Shown: positions 27,865 through 35,981 of the stretch, in pieces
How the letters are laid out: each line of letters opens with the position of its first letter
Numbering within the stretch: the first letter of the stretch is position 1
Source of the DNA: CAVVIH01 sp963748295
GTDB lineage: Bacteria; Acidobacteriota; Vicinamibacteria; Vicinamibacterales; 2-12-FULL-66-21
Direction of reading: 5' to 3'
DNA length: 64,000 nt
NCBI GenBank assembly: GCA_963748295.1
Contig: CAVVIH010000003.1
Span: forward strand, 186,001 to 250,000
Position numbers and translations under genes: made by a program
Notes under the pieces: generated by a model
Told to the model about the DNA's origin: nothing
Seen by the model: the letters and a program-made list of their open reading frames with translations, nothing else
Database searches by the model: none

Positions 27865-28214
27865 CGGGCTCCTGCCGCCGAGAGCAACTCTAACCCGGAC
27901 GGCAGCTACCCGCGGAAATCCGCGTCTCGTGAGAGCGGTGATCCGCGCAAATCCGCGTTTCGTGATAGCCGTGGTCGCGGAAATCCGCGTTTCGTTGAGA
28001 GCGGTGATCCGCGGAAATCCGCGTCTCGTTCTTGATCGAAATCGCGTTTCGTTAAGTGATCCGCGGAAATCCGCGTTTCGTTGAGAGCCGTGATCCGCGG
28101 AAATCCGCGTTTCGTCGAGAGCCGTGATCCGCGGAAATCCGCGTCTCGTCACGCGCCGGCGGCGGTTATCCCTCGACGCTGGATTCCGCTCGTGCCCGTC
28201 CGAAGAATGTCCGC
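27865..28214. other. Divergent intergenic region filled by a repeat array
   Basis: 350 bp between two divergent secreted-hydrolase genes. Most of it is the 34-bp repeat array at 27906-28150. The remaining 60 bp before the plus-strand ATG contains no recognisable promoter. Confidence 0.65.
27906..28150. repeat. Array of eight ~34-bp repeats containing a CGCGGA-AA-TCCGCG palindrome
   Basis: Eight consecutive units follow the pattern ATCCGCGGAAATCCGCG(T)TTCGT then GAGAGCCGTG; two are truncated to about 24-28 bp. Each full unit has a perfect 6-bp dyad (CGCGGA / TCCGCG) around AA. Unlike CRISPR, the sequence between dyads is also conserved, so there are no spacers. The array could form many small hairpins in either transcript. 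Confidence 0.85.
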
Positions 28215-29345
28215 ATGCGCAGAACACTTCTTGCCGCTTCCGCCGCCGTATTCGCCGTCGCGACGACCACCGCCCAGGACATGAAATTCTTCTATCCGGC
28301 GCCCGCGCCGTCCGCGATCGAGGTGACGAAGGACGTGCCGTATGGCGAGCTTCGGCTCGACATCTATCGTCCGGGCGGGGGAGCCACGGCGCTGCCGGCG
28401 GTGATCTTCTCGAACCTTGCCACCGGCGCGCAGCGGAGCAATCCGTTCTACAAGGCGTGGGCAGAGATCGCCGCGTCCCAGGGTGTCGCCGCGATTCTGC
28501 CGGACCTCCGCCTCGAGACGTATGCCAAGGACATGGAGGCGCTCATCGCGCACCTTCTGGCGAACGGATCGAGCCTGAGGATCGATCGCGATCGCATCGC
28601 GCTCTACGCCGGTTCGGGAAACGTGTCGAGGTCGCTGCCCTTCGTGCAGGATCCCAAGCAGGCCGCCATCAAGTCGGCTGTGATGTATTACGGCGCCGCG
28701 CAGGTGACCGAGTTCCGCCGCGATCTGCCGATTCTCTTCGTCCGCGCCGGGCTCGATCGCCCGCCGGTCAACCGCGCGATGACGGAGCTGGTGACGATGG
28801 CCACCAGCCAGAACGCGCCGGTCTCGCTGCTCAACTATCCCGGCGGTCATCATGCGTTCGAGATCGTCGACGACGCCGACGAGACGCGCGACACGATCGA
28901 TCGCACGATCGACTTCGTGAAGCGGACGACGCTGCCGGGCTATCAGGCGTCGGTGCGGCGCGGACTGCAGGAAGCAACCGCGGCGGCGCACGTCGCGACG
29001 GGGAAGTTCAAGGAGGCGGCCGCCGCGTATGGCGAGATGGTGAAGGCACGGCCGGACGATCACCGGCTGCGGCTCTCCTACGGCGAAGCGCTGCTGGGAG
29101 ACAAACAGTTCGCCGAAGCGTGCGTGGAGCTGGAGAAGCTCAAAGGGAAGGGGCTGGGTCCGCGCGATCTCGGCGTGCCCGCCGCGCGCGCCTGCATGCA
29201 GAAGGGCGATCCCGATCTCGCGATCGCCTGGCTGCAGAGCATCCCGGAGCGGTTCCGTCCGCGCGACCTGGAGAAGGATCCGATCTTCGCGCCGATTCAG
29301 GATCGGGCGGATTTCAAGGCGCTCTTTCAGCCGCGCGAACCGTAA
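28215..29345 (+). CDS. Exported alpha/beta hydrolase with C-terminal TPR-like helices
   Basis: Signal peptide (LLAASAAVFAVATTTAQ), then an alpha/beta hydrolase domain with an unusual nucleophile elbow YAGSGNVS (residues about 135-142), acid region LPILFVRAGLDRPPVN and catalytic His in YPGGHHAFE, close to the dienelactone hydrolase family. The last 120 residues are helical repeats (AAHVATGKFKEAAAAYGEMVKAR, LRLSYGEALLGDKQFAEA) that look like TPRs, suggesting a protein partner. Substrate unknown. Its ATG is just outside the palindromic repeat array. Confidence 0.78.
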   Translation: MRRTLLAASAAVFAVATTTAQDMKFFYPAPAPSAIEVTKDVPYGELRLDIYRPGGGATALPAVIFSNLATGAQRSNPFYKAWAEIAASQGVAAILPDLRLETYAKDMEALIAHLLANGSSLRIDRDRIALYAGSGNVSRSLPFVQDPKQAAIKSAVMYYGAAQVTEFRRDLPILFVRAGLDRPPVNRAMTELVTMATSQNAPVSLLNYPGGHHAFEIVDDADETRDTIDRTIDFVKRTTLPGYQASVRRGLQEATAAAHVATGKFKEAAAAYGEMVKARPDDHRLRLSYGEALLGDKQFAEACVELEKLKGKGLGPRDLGVPAARACMQKGDPDLAIAWLQSIPERFRPRDLEKDPIFAPIQDRADFKALFQPREP

Positions 29346-29350
29346 CGGCC

Positions 29351-29427
29351 ACGTGCGACGTGTTACGTGCGACGTGCGACGTGCGACGTGCGACGTGCGA
29401 CGTGCGACGTGCCACGTGCGACGTGCG
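29351..29427. repeat. 7-bp tandem repeat, 11 units of ACGTGCG
   Basis: Eleven consecutive 7-mers, nine exact ACGTGCG and two variants (ACGTGTT, ACGTGCC), occupy almost the whole gap between two convergent stops. A perfect short tandem of this kind is prone to slippage and may vary among strains. Confidence 0.9.
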
Positions 29428-29434
29428 GACGCGC

Positions 29435-30100
29435 CTATCGCGCTGACAGGAATCGAATCATCTCGCGCATGACGCGGTCGGCTTGATCCGTGTCGAACAG
29501 GAACTGCGCGTGCGCGGAGCCGTCGAGCACGATCCACTCCTTGGGCCCGGCTGCCTTGTCGTACCAGGCGCGGATGCGCGGCAGGCGGGGGCCGTCGCCG
29601 GAGGTATCGTCGCGCGCGAGGATGAACAGCGAGGGCGTCCGCAGCTTCTCCGCGTGCTCGACGTCGGACGCCAGCAGCACCAGGCGCGAGACTTCAGCCG
29701 GCGCGGTGATGGCGGCCGCCGAGGCGGCGCCGCCGCCGAGGCTCCCGCCGACCAGCGACACGGTCTTCGCGCCGGTCTTGCGCAGGTAGCGAATGGCGGC
29801 GAGCACGTCCAGGTGCAGCGGCGCGGTGAAGATGTCCTGCTGGCCCGGTCCGCGCGACTCGCCGTAGCCGCGGAGATTGATCGCCATCACGCGAAAGCCG
29901 GCCTCGACCAGCGCCGGCGCCTGTTTCGCCCAGCTCTCCTTGTTGAAGCGTCCGCCGTGCACCAGCACCACGGCGCGATCGCCGCGGCCGTACACATCGG
30001 CATGGATGGTCCCGCCGTCTTCGGTCGGAAACGTGACGTGTTCCGGCCCCGCGGTCTGAATCGTCAGGAGCAACGCCGCCGCAATCACGTTCAGCACCAT
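29435..30100 (-). CDS. Exported alpha/beta hydrolase
   Basis: A short alpha/beta hydrolase of 221 residues with an N-terminal signal (VIAAALLLTIQTAG), the oxyanion region LVHGGRFNKESW, nucleophile Ser in VGGSLGGG and catalytic His in LDGSAHAQFLFD. ARDDTSGDG holds the likely Asp. Substrate cannot be told. It is downstream of the lipoprotein gene on the same strand; the 79-bp gap is almost entirely a long imperfect hairpin. Confidence 0.82.
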   Translation of the reverse strand: MVLNVIAAALLLTIQTAGPEHVTFPTEDGGTIHADVYGRGDRAVVLVHGGRFNKESWAKQAPALVEAGFRVMAINLRGYGESRGPGQQDIFTAPLHLDVLAAIRYLRKTGAKTVSLVGGSLGGGAASAAAITAPAEVSRLVLLASDVEHAEKLRTPSLFILARDDTSGDGPRLPRIRAWYDKAAGPKEWIVLDGSAHAQFLFDTDQADRVMREMIRFLSAR

Positions 30101-30110
30101 GGCAGCATGG

Positions 30111-30180
30111 AAGTTAGAAGTACGAAGTAAGAAGTAATCCTACTCCGGACGCCTCTACTTCTACTTCTTACTTCTAACTT
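30111..30180. repeat. Imperfect inverted repeat (AAGTTAGAAGTA family)
   Basis: Arms of about 25 bp (AAGTTAGAAGTACGAAGTAA at 30111 and its imperfect complement ending at 30180) flank about 20 nt. The right arm overlaps the stop codon of the upstream lipoprotein gene and the left arm ends 10 bp before the next start, so a transcript through here would fold into a strong stem. Confidence 0.75.
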
Positions 30181-31169
30181 CATTGAGGATCCGGCGCCGG
30201 GCAAGCGTCGAGCTTCGCGCCGATCGATCGGACGGCGTCTCGTTCGACGAACCACGCATCGGCCGCGAACGGCAGCGTCCGCAGGTTCGCACAGAACGCG
30301 CGCGTCTGCACGCTGTTGAGATAGACGCCGACGTTCGAGCCGTAGAACGCCTGCACGACATCCTTTCGCGACCGGACGTAGTCTCCGATCCGTCGCAGCG
30401 CCGTCGGCCCGGCGAAGTCGCCGACGACGGGGACGATCAGGTTCCGCGACTGCAGCTCCTTGACGAACATGAAGGCGTCCTCGGACGCGAGGAAGCTGCG
30501 TGTCTGACCGGTCATGTCCATGGACGACATCAGCTGGCGATAGGACGGCTGCACGCTGTCGCGCTCGACCGTTCGCGAACCCCAGAACCGGATGTTCGGG
30601 CCGTCCGTGTAGAACGCCGTCAGCGCGCGGTCGATCCACTCCAGATCGGCCGCATCCAACGGCAGCGTGCGCGTGTTCAACAGCCGCTCGCGAACGAGCG
30701 CGAGGTTCGACGCGCGAATTTCCTGGGACGGGGCGACGGCGTCGTACTGTTCGAAGATCTCACGCGCGCTCGATCGCGACCCGAGATCGGGCGGCCGCGG
30801 CCGCGAGAACAGCCGCGAGACGAAATCGACGCGATCGAGCGACAGCTCGAACAGCGCCTTATATAGAAGGTGCAGGCTCCGGTTCTCGCGCCGGATGTCG
30901 ACGATGAAGGCCATGGCCGGGCGGACGCGGGCGATGTAGCTGAAGTTCTGCTCCGGTCCGACGCCAATGTACACGCCGCCCTCGGACGCGAGCCACCTGA
31001 CGTTTTCGGGGAGCCGCGGCTCGTTCGACACGAAGTTCTCGGAAAGGTTGAAGCTGCCGGGCGGCTCGGAAGTCGATTCGATCAGATTCCAGTAGTCCCG
31101 GTCGCTCAGCGCCTGCGGAATCGCCGAGCGCGTGCACGAGGCGGCGAGCGCGGCGAGCACGATCAGCAC
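30180..31169 (-). CDS. Putative lipoprotein of unknown function
   Basis: Not confidently placed in a family. GTG at 31169 is chosen because it starts directly before a lipoprotein signal (VLIVLAALAASC) and because a terminator hairpin (31201-31216) separates it from the gene upstream; longer in-frame starts exist but run across that hairpin. The mature protein has well-formed blocks such as FVSNEPRLP, GGVYIGVGPEQNFSYIARV and AFIVDIRRENRSLHLLYKAL that look conserved, and the pattern GVGPEQN..YI..., AFI.DIRR.N recalls a Leptospira LIC_10091-like family, by memory only. Function is unknown. Confidence 0.72.
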   Translation of the reverse strand: MLIVLAALAASCTRSAIPQALSDRDYWNLIESTSEPPGSFNLSENFVSNEPRLPENVRWLASEGGVYIGVGPEQNFSYIARVRPAMAFIVDIRRENRSLHLLYKALFELSLDRVDFVSRLFSRPRPPDLGSRSSAREIFEQYDAVAPSQEIRASNLALVRERLLNTRTLPLDAADLEWIDRALTAFYTDGPNIRFWGSRTVERDSVQPSYRQLMSSMDMTGQTRSFLASEDAFMFVKELQSRNLIVPVVGDFAGPTALRRIGDYVRSRKDVVQAFYGSNVGVYLNSVQTRAFCANLRTLPFAADAWFVERDAVRSIGAKLDACPAPDPQ

Positions 31170-31200
31170 GCGCGAGGCGTGCCGACAGCTACCGCGTTTC

Positions 31201-31216
31201 GGCGGGCTTGCCCGCC
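31201..31216 (-). terminator. Terminator-like hairpin after the acetolactate-synthase-like gene
   Basis: Perfect 7-bp stem GGCGGGC / GCCCGCC with a 2-nt centre, 6 bp past the stop at 31222. No T-run follows, so termination may be partial. Confidence 0.45.
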
Positions 31217-31221
31217 GTGGC

Positions 31222-32857
31222 TCACGGTTTCTCACGTGAGCGAGGGCGGGGATGGTGGGCAGCATACTCCGCAGGATCAACGACCGCGTCGATGAGCGCG
31301 GGTCCTTCGACGCGCATGGCCTCACGCACGGCCTCCTCGAGCGCGTGCATCGTTTCCACCCGCCGCGACCAGACGCCGAACCCCGACGCCACCGCCGCGA
31401 AGTTCACGCAGCCGTGCTTCACGCCGTAGGTCGGGTAGCCGCGGTTCTGCTGCGCGACGTCGATCAGGCTCAGCGCGCTGTCGTTGTAGACGACGGTGAG
31501 GAAGTGCAGCCGCTCGCGCACGCAGGTCTCGAGCTCGGCGTGCGTCATGCCGAACCCGCCGTCGCCAATGGTGCAGAGGATCGGCCGATCCGGAAACTGC
31601 AGTCGCGCCGCCATTGCCGCCGGGAACGAGTAGCCCATCGCCGACAGGCCATTCGATTCGAAGAAGGTGAGCGGCTCGTACGCCTCCCACGCTTGCGTGG
31701 TGATCGACTTGATCGATCCGACATCGGTCGCGAGGATCGTGTCGCGCGGAAGCAGCCTGCGGAGCGTCCGCGTCAGCTCGTAGCCGGAGAGCCCGCGCGG
31801 TGGCGCCGCCGGCCGCAGCACGACATGCAGGCGGTCTCGCAGCTGCTGTACGGCGTCGCTGCTCCATGGGCTGTGGACGCGGATTCGGTCAGCGAGCGCG
31901 GCGAGCGATGCCGTCAGGTCGCCGACCGCCTCCGCGCGCGGGCGGAACTCACCGGACGCGATGCTGACCGGACCGAGGGATACGAGCGGGCAGCTCTGAT
32001 GCCACAGCTTGTCCGATTCGACCGGCTCGAACCCGATGCCAACCAGGAGATCCGAGCTTTCGAGGAACTCGACGATTACCGGATCGCCGGCGACGCCGGC
32101 GCAGACACCGGCGAAAAGCGGGTGATCTTCGGAAACGATGCCCTTGGCCTTCGGCGTCACGAACGCCGGCAACCCCATGCGTTCGACGAACGTCCGCACG
32201 GCGGCGGTTTCGGTGTGCGGGTTCACGTCGAGGCCCACGATCAGGTACTGGCCGCCGCGCCGCGGACAATGCCGCGGCCACGCGGTCGAGATCGCCGGAT
32301 GACGCGGGTGGGACTGGACGAGGGCGATCGGGCGCGCTGACCTCCGACTCGCGCGACGCCGAACGCGCGACGTCGCTCGGAAGCGCGATGTGGACAGGCC
32401 CCATCCGGAGCGCCGTCGTCTCATCCAGCGCCCGCCGTACCTTGATCTCGGTATCGATGCCGTCGAGCAGCACCGTCTGCTTGGTGATCGGACGGTAGAC
32501 CGCGTTCAGATCGAGCTGCTGATGCGTGGCGTACGGCACGGCGCTTCGCGCCAGCGAGGCGGTGATCGCCACAACCGGCGATCGATCGAGAAACGCGTTG
32601 GCGACACCGAGCGTCAGATTCACGGCTCCGGGACCGAGCGTCGACACGCAGACGCCCGGACGTCGACGGATCTGGCCGGAGACGTCGGCCATGAACGACG
32701 CGGTCGCTTCATGGCGCGTGAGCACGAATCGAATGCCCGCCTGGCGCGCCGCTTCGATGAAGTCGAGGATCTCGCCGCCCGGCAGCCCGAACATCACCTC
32801 GACGCCGGCACGCTGAAGCGTCCGGGCAAGAACCTGCGCGGTCGTGGGGTCGCTCAT
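31222..32857 (-). CDS. Acetolactate-synthase-like thiamine-pyrophosphate enzyme (one frameshift)
   Basis: Three-domain ThDP enzyme of about 545 residues. The N-terminal Pyr domain carries the catalytic Glu in LTRHEATASFMADV; the middle domain follows; the C-terminal PP domain has the cofactor motif GDGGFGMTHAELETC ending with VVYND. Overall it resembles acetolactate synthase large subunits and benzoylformate decarboxylase relatives; no small regulatory subunit is adjacent, so a catabolic or specialised role is as likely as isoleucine/valine synthesis. The frame shifts near 32245, where dropping one base of a GG pair restores RRPVLIVGLDVNP. Divergent from the PadR gene. Confidence 0.87.
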
Positions 32858-32892
32858 CGGCGGGATGTTATCGCATCGCCCGTCGACTCTCC

Positions 32893-32922
32893 TTGACAGG
32901 TTAGGAGAGCGCCTGTCATAGT
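32893..32922 (+). promoter_or_regulatory. Sigma-70-type promoter of the PadR/permease unit
   Basis: TTGACA (32893-32898) and CATAGT (32917-32922) are 18 bp apart. A GACAGG / CCTGTC dyad (32895-32900 and 32912-32917) overlaps both elements and could be an operator. Confidence 0.6.
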
Positions 32923-32944
32923 TCTCCTATTGCGTTTAGGAGAA
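32922..32944. promoter_or_regulatory. Palindromic operator TTCTCCTA-N7-TAGGAGAA
   Basis: Perfect 8-bp dyad immediately downstream of the -10 element; its right arm doubles as the ribosome site (AGGAGA) for the PadR gene, whose GTG starts at 32950. A third AGGAGA half-site is at 32903-32908. Position and symmetry suggest PadR autorepression, which is how the family usually works. Confidence 0.6.
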
Positions 32945-32949
32945 CAGCC

Positions 32950-33291
32950 GTGAACGAACCTTCGGGCCTGCTGCCAGGCACTCTCGACCTTCTCATTTTG
33001 AAAGCCGTGTCGCTCGGCAAGCTGCACGGCTACGGCGTGCTGCTGCGCATTCAGCAGATTTCGGGTGGTGCGCTCCAGATTCAGCAGGGCGCACTGTATC
33101 CCGCGTTGTACCGCCTCGAACAGCAGGGGTTGATCGACGCCGAGTGGGGAACGTCGGAGAACAACCGCAAGGCGAAGTTCTATCACCTCACCGCGGCCGG
33201 CCGCGCCCGGCTTGGCGAGGAAGCGGCGAGCTGGAACCGGCTCGCGGAAGCGATCGCGATGGCGCTGCGGACGACGCGAAAGGAGATCTGA
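32950..33291 (+). CDS. PadR-family transcriptional regulator
   Basis: Small winged-helix repressor of 113 residues: LLPGTLDLLILKAVS, GKLHGYGVLLRIQQ, QGALYPALYRLEQQGLI and FYHLTAAGRARL are the PadR signature in order. GTG start with AGGAGA 6 nt upstream. It directly precedes an orphan permease gene (6-bp gap), the pairing typical of Acidobacteriota, and probably controls it and itself through the palindrome overlapping its ribosome site. The inducing ligand is unknown. Confidence 0.92.
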   Translation: MNEPSGLLPGTLDLLILKAVSLGKLHGYGVLLRIQQISGGALQIQQGALYPALYRLEQQGLIDAEWGTSENNRKAKFYHLTAAGRARLGEEAASWNRLAEAIAMALRTTRKEI

Positions 33292-33297
33292 CCGGGG

Positions 33298-35922
33298 ATG
33301 GGGAAGTGGCGCACGTTGTGGCGTCGGGATCGCCTCGACGCGGCCATGGACGCGGAGATGCGCTTCCACATCGAGATGGAAGCCGAACGGCTCGTGCGCG
33401 AGCGCGGCCTCGATCCCGGGGAAGCCCGGCGGCAGGCGCTGGTCGCGTTCGGCGGCGTCGAGAAGTACAAGGAGGAAGGCCGTGATACGCGGCGACTAGC
33501 CTGGCTGGACGCGCTGTCGCTCGACGCGCGGCTCGGCGTCCGCATGCTCGTCAAGCATCGCGGCCTGACGATCGTCGGCGGTTTCGCGATGGCGGTGGCG
33601 ATTGCCGTCGGCGCGGTGTCTTTCGAAGTCATCTCCGAGGTGCTCGATCCGAGCCTTCCGTCAAAGGATGGCAATCGTGTCGTCGCGCTGCAGTATGCGA
33701 CCGCCAATCCCGGCAGCCCCGAGCGCAGAGTGCTGCACGACTTCGTCGAGTGGCGGCAGCAGCTCTCGTCGGTCGAACAGCTCGGCGCATTTCGCAGCGC
33801 GCAGCACAATCTGGTTAACGGCACCGCGCCGCCCGAACCGGTCAAGGTTGCCGAGATGACCGCATCGGGCTTCGTGCTCGCCGGCAGCCCGCCGCTTGTC
33901 GGCCGATATCTGGTCCCCGACGACGAACGGGAGAGCGCACCGCCTGTCGTCGTGATTGGTTATCAGGAGTGGCAGTCGCGTTTTGCCGCCGACCGGCAGA
34001 TTGTCGGCCGGGCGATCAGTCTCGGCGGTGTCGCGCATAACGTCGTCGGCGTCATGCCCCAGGGCTTCAGGTTTCCAGTCGACCACCAGTTCTGGACCCC
34101 GCTGCGTGCGAATCCTCTGACGTACGAACGGCTGCGCGGCCCTGCGCTCTACCTGTTCGGCCGCCTGGCGCCTGGTGCGACGATGGAGAGTGCACAGGCG
34201 GAACTGACTGCGATCGGCCGGCGGACCGCGGCGTCATATCCCAGGGAGTACGAGCGTCTGCGACCCCTGGTGTTGCCCTACACGCGCGAGCACCTCGAGC
34301 TCGAGCATCCCCGTATCGTGCTGATGCTCCGCCTGGGCCAGCTGCTGATCGGGGCGCTCTGTTTTGTCGTCGCGGTGAACCTCGCGATTCTCACCTACGC
34401 GCGGATGGTGACGCGGCTCGGCGAGTTCGCCGTCCGCACGGCGCTCGGCGCGAGCCGCAGGCGCATCCTCGCGCAGCTGTTCATCGAAGCGCTTGCGCTG
34501 TCGGTCGTCGGTGCGGCCGCGGGATTGTTTCTGTCGAAGATTGCGCTGGATAGCATCCAGGCTCTGATTCCTGCGAACGGCGCCGCGCCGTTCTGGATCG
34601 ATTTCGACCTCTCCGCGCCGACCGTGATCTACGCGTTCGGACTGGCCGCGCTCGCCGCCGCGATTATGGGCGTGCTGCCCGGTCTCAAGGCGACGGGCAG
34701 CCGGCTGAGCGCGAGCCTTCACGAGTTGAACGTCCGTAGCGGCGCTCGCCTTGGACCGCTGTGGACCTCTCTCGTCGTCGCGCAGATCGCGGTTGCGGTG
34801 GCAGTCCTGCCTGTCGCGGTCTTCATGGCGGCACAGATGCTGCGCATCGAGGTCGAGGGACCCGGGTTCGCTGCCGGAAAATTCGTCGTCGGCACCGTTG
34901 CACTGAGCGACGACACCTCGGCGACTGACTCGAGTCGCGTCAGGACACGTCAGCTCCAGTTGATGTCGCGTCTGCAGGACGAGCCCGGCGTGTCGGCGGT
35001 CGCGTTTTCGTCGAGCATGCCGGGCTTTGCGCCGAGCCGCTGGATCGAGCTCGAAGACGCCTCGTTGCGCGACGAGGGTTCGGCCGAGGTCAGCACGCTG
35101 GATGTCGGCATCGAGATGTTCGACGCCTACGGCGCGCAGATGCTCGCCGGCCGCGCGTTCGATGCCTCCGATATCGGTGCGGCGAATTCCGTCATCGTGA
35201 ATCGGACGTTCGCGCAGAAGTTGATCGGCAATCGCGGCGCACTGGGCACTCTATTCCGCTACTCGCGCGGGCAGACGTCCACGCCGTGGTACCAGATCGT
35301 CGGCGTGGTGGCCGACTTCCCGGCCATTTCACCGGCGCCAGGCTTCGACGGCGAGCCGACCGTCTATCATCCCGCGGCGCCGGGAGACGTGCATCCCTTT
35401 ACGCTGTCGGTGCGATTCGGCGGCAACGTTCCCGCCGGCTTCGTCGACCGCTTTCGCCTGCTCGGCGCCGAAGTCGATCCCGCGCTGCAGCTGCGCCATG
35501 TCGGGCGGCTGTCGCAGTTCTACGACCAGCAGCGCGCGATCTGGCGTCACATCGCCTGGGCCCTTGCGTTCCTGACGGCCAGCGTCCTCCTGCTTTCGGC
35601 GGCGGGAATCTACGCGCTGATGTCGTTTACCGTCGCGCAGCGCACACGCGAGATCGGCATCCGCGCCGCGCTCGGCGCCGCGCCGCATCGGCTGCTGTTC
35701 AGCATCGTCGGACGTGTGACGCGACAGCTTTCGCTGGGATTGCTGCTCGGATCGCTGTTGTCGGGTGCGGTGTTCCTCAGCACGGATCTCGGTGTCGGCC
35801 GTGCCTCCGTCATCCTGCTCACCGTCGCGGCGATGATGACGATCGTCGGCCTGCTTGCCGCGCTGGGGCCAGCGCGCCGTGGGCTGCGCATTCAAGCAAG
35901 CGAGGCACTTCGGGCGGAGTGA
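33298..35922 (+). CDS. Acidobacterial duplicated orphan permease (MacB/FtsX-like ABC permease)
   Basis: 874 residues. An N-terminal soluble segment (DAAMDAEMRFHIEMEAERLV, ARRQALVAFGG) precedes TM1; then two repeats of MacB periplasmic core plus FtsX module, with helices near residues 90-110, 340-470, 500-520 and 750-870. The FtsX signature EFAVRTALGASRRRILAQL occurs at the first module end and REIGIRAALGAAPHRLL at the second. No ATPase gene is nearby, hence 'orphan'. Such permeases are hugely expanded in Acidobacteriota and are assumed to work with unlinked ATPases in export or envelope mechanics. Confidence 0.9.
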   Translation: MGKWRTLWRRDRLDAAMDAEMRFHIEMEAERLVRERGLDPGEARRQALVAFGGVEKYKEEGRDTRRLAWLDALSLDARLGVRMLVKHRGLTIVGGFAMAVAIAVGAVSFEVISEVLDPSLPSKDGNRVVALQYATANPGSPERRVLHDFVEWRQQLSSVEQLGAFRSAQHNLVNGTAPPEPVKVAEMTASGFVLAGSPPLVGRYLVPDDERESAPPVVVIGYQEWQSRFAADRQIVGRAISLGGVAHNVVGVMPQGFRFPVDHQFWTPLRANPLTYERLRGPALYLFGRLAPGATMESAQAELTAIGRRTAASYPREYERLRPLVLPYTREHLELEHPRIVLMLRLGQLLIGALCFVVAVNLAILTYARMVTRLGEFAVRTALGASRRRILAQLFIEALALSVVGAAAGLFLSKIALDSIQALIPANGAAPFWIDFDLSAPTVIYAFGLAALAAAIMGVLPGLKATGSRLSASLHELNVRSGARLGPLWTSLVVAQIAVAVAVLPVAVFMAAQMLRIEVEGPGFAAGKFVVGTVALSDDTSATDSSRVRTRQLQLMSRLQDEPGVSAVAFSSSMPGFAPSRWIELEDASLRDEGSAEVSTLDVGIEMFDAYGAQMLAGRAFDASDIGAANSVIVNRTFAQKLIGNRGALGTLFRYSRGQTSTPWYQIVGVVADFPAISPAPGFDGEPTVYHPAAPGDVHPFTLSVRFGGNVPAGFVDRFRLLGAEVDPALQLRHVGRLSQFYDQQRAIWRHIAWALAFLTASVLLLSAAGIYALMSFTVAQRTREIGIRAALGAAPHRLLFSIVGRVTRQLSLGLLLGSLLSGAVFLSTDLGVGRASVILLTVAAMMTIVGLLAALGPARRGLRIQASEALRAE

Positions 35923-35981
35923 CTCTGCCGGTTTGCGTCTACGTGTGCGGCGTAGTACAACCGGGCCGCTGAGAGTCCAGC

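Noticed and set aside
27906..28150. CRISPR array
   Set aside because: Units repeat every ~34 bp but the sequence between palindromes is conserved, so there are no spacers, and no cas genes are present.
27865..28227. N-terminal extension of the serine hydrolase through the repeat region
   Set aside because: The extra residues are translated repeats; a normal signal peptide begins at the ATG at 27864.
28350..29430. Plus-strand alternative frame of 440 residues over the TPR-hydrolase
   Set aside because: Arg-rich shadow frame; the other frame has a signal peptide and hydrolase motifs.
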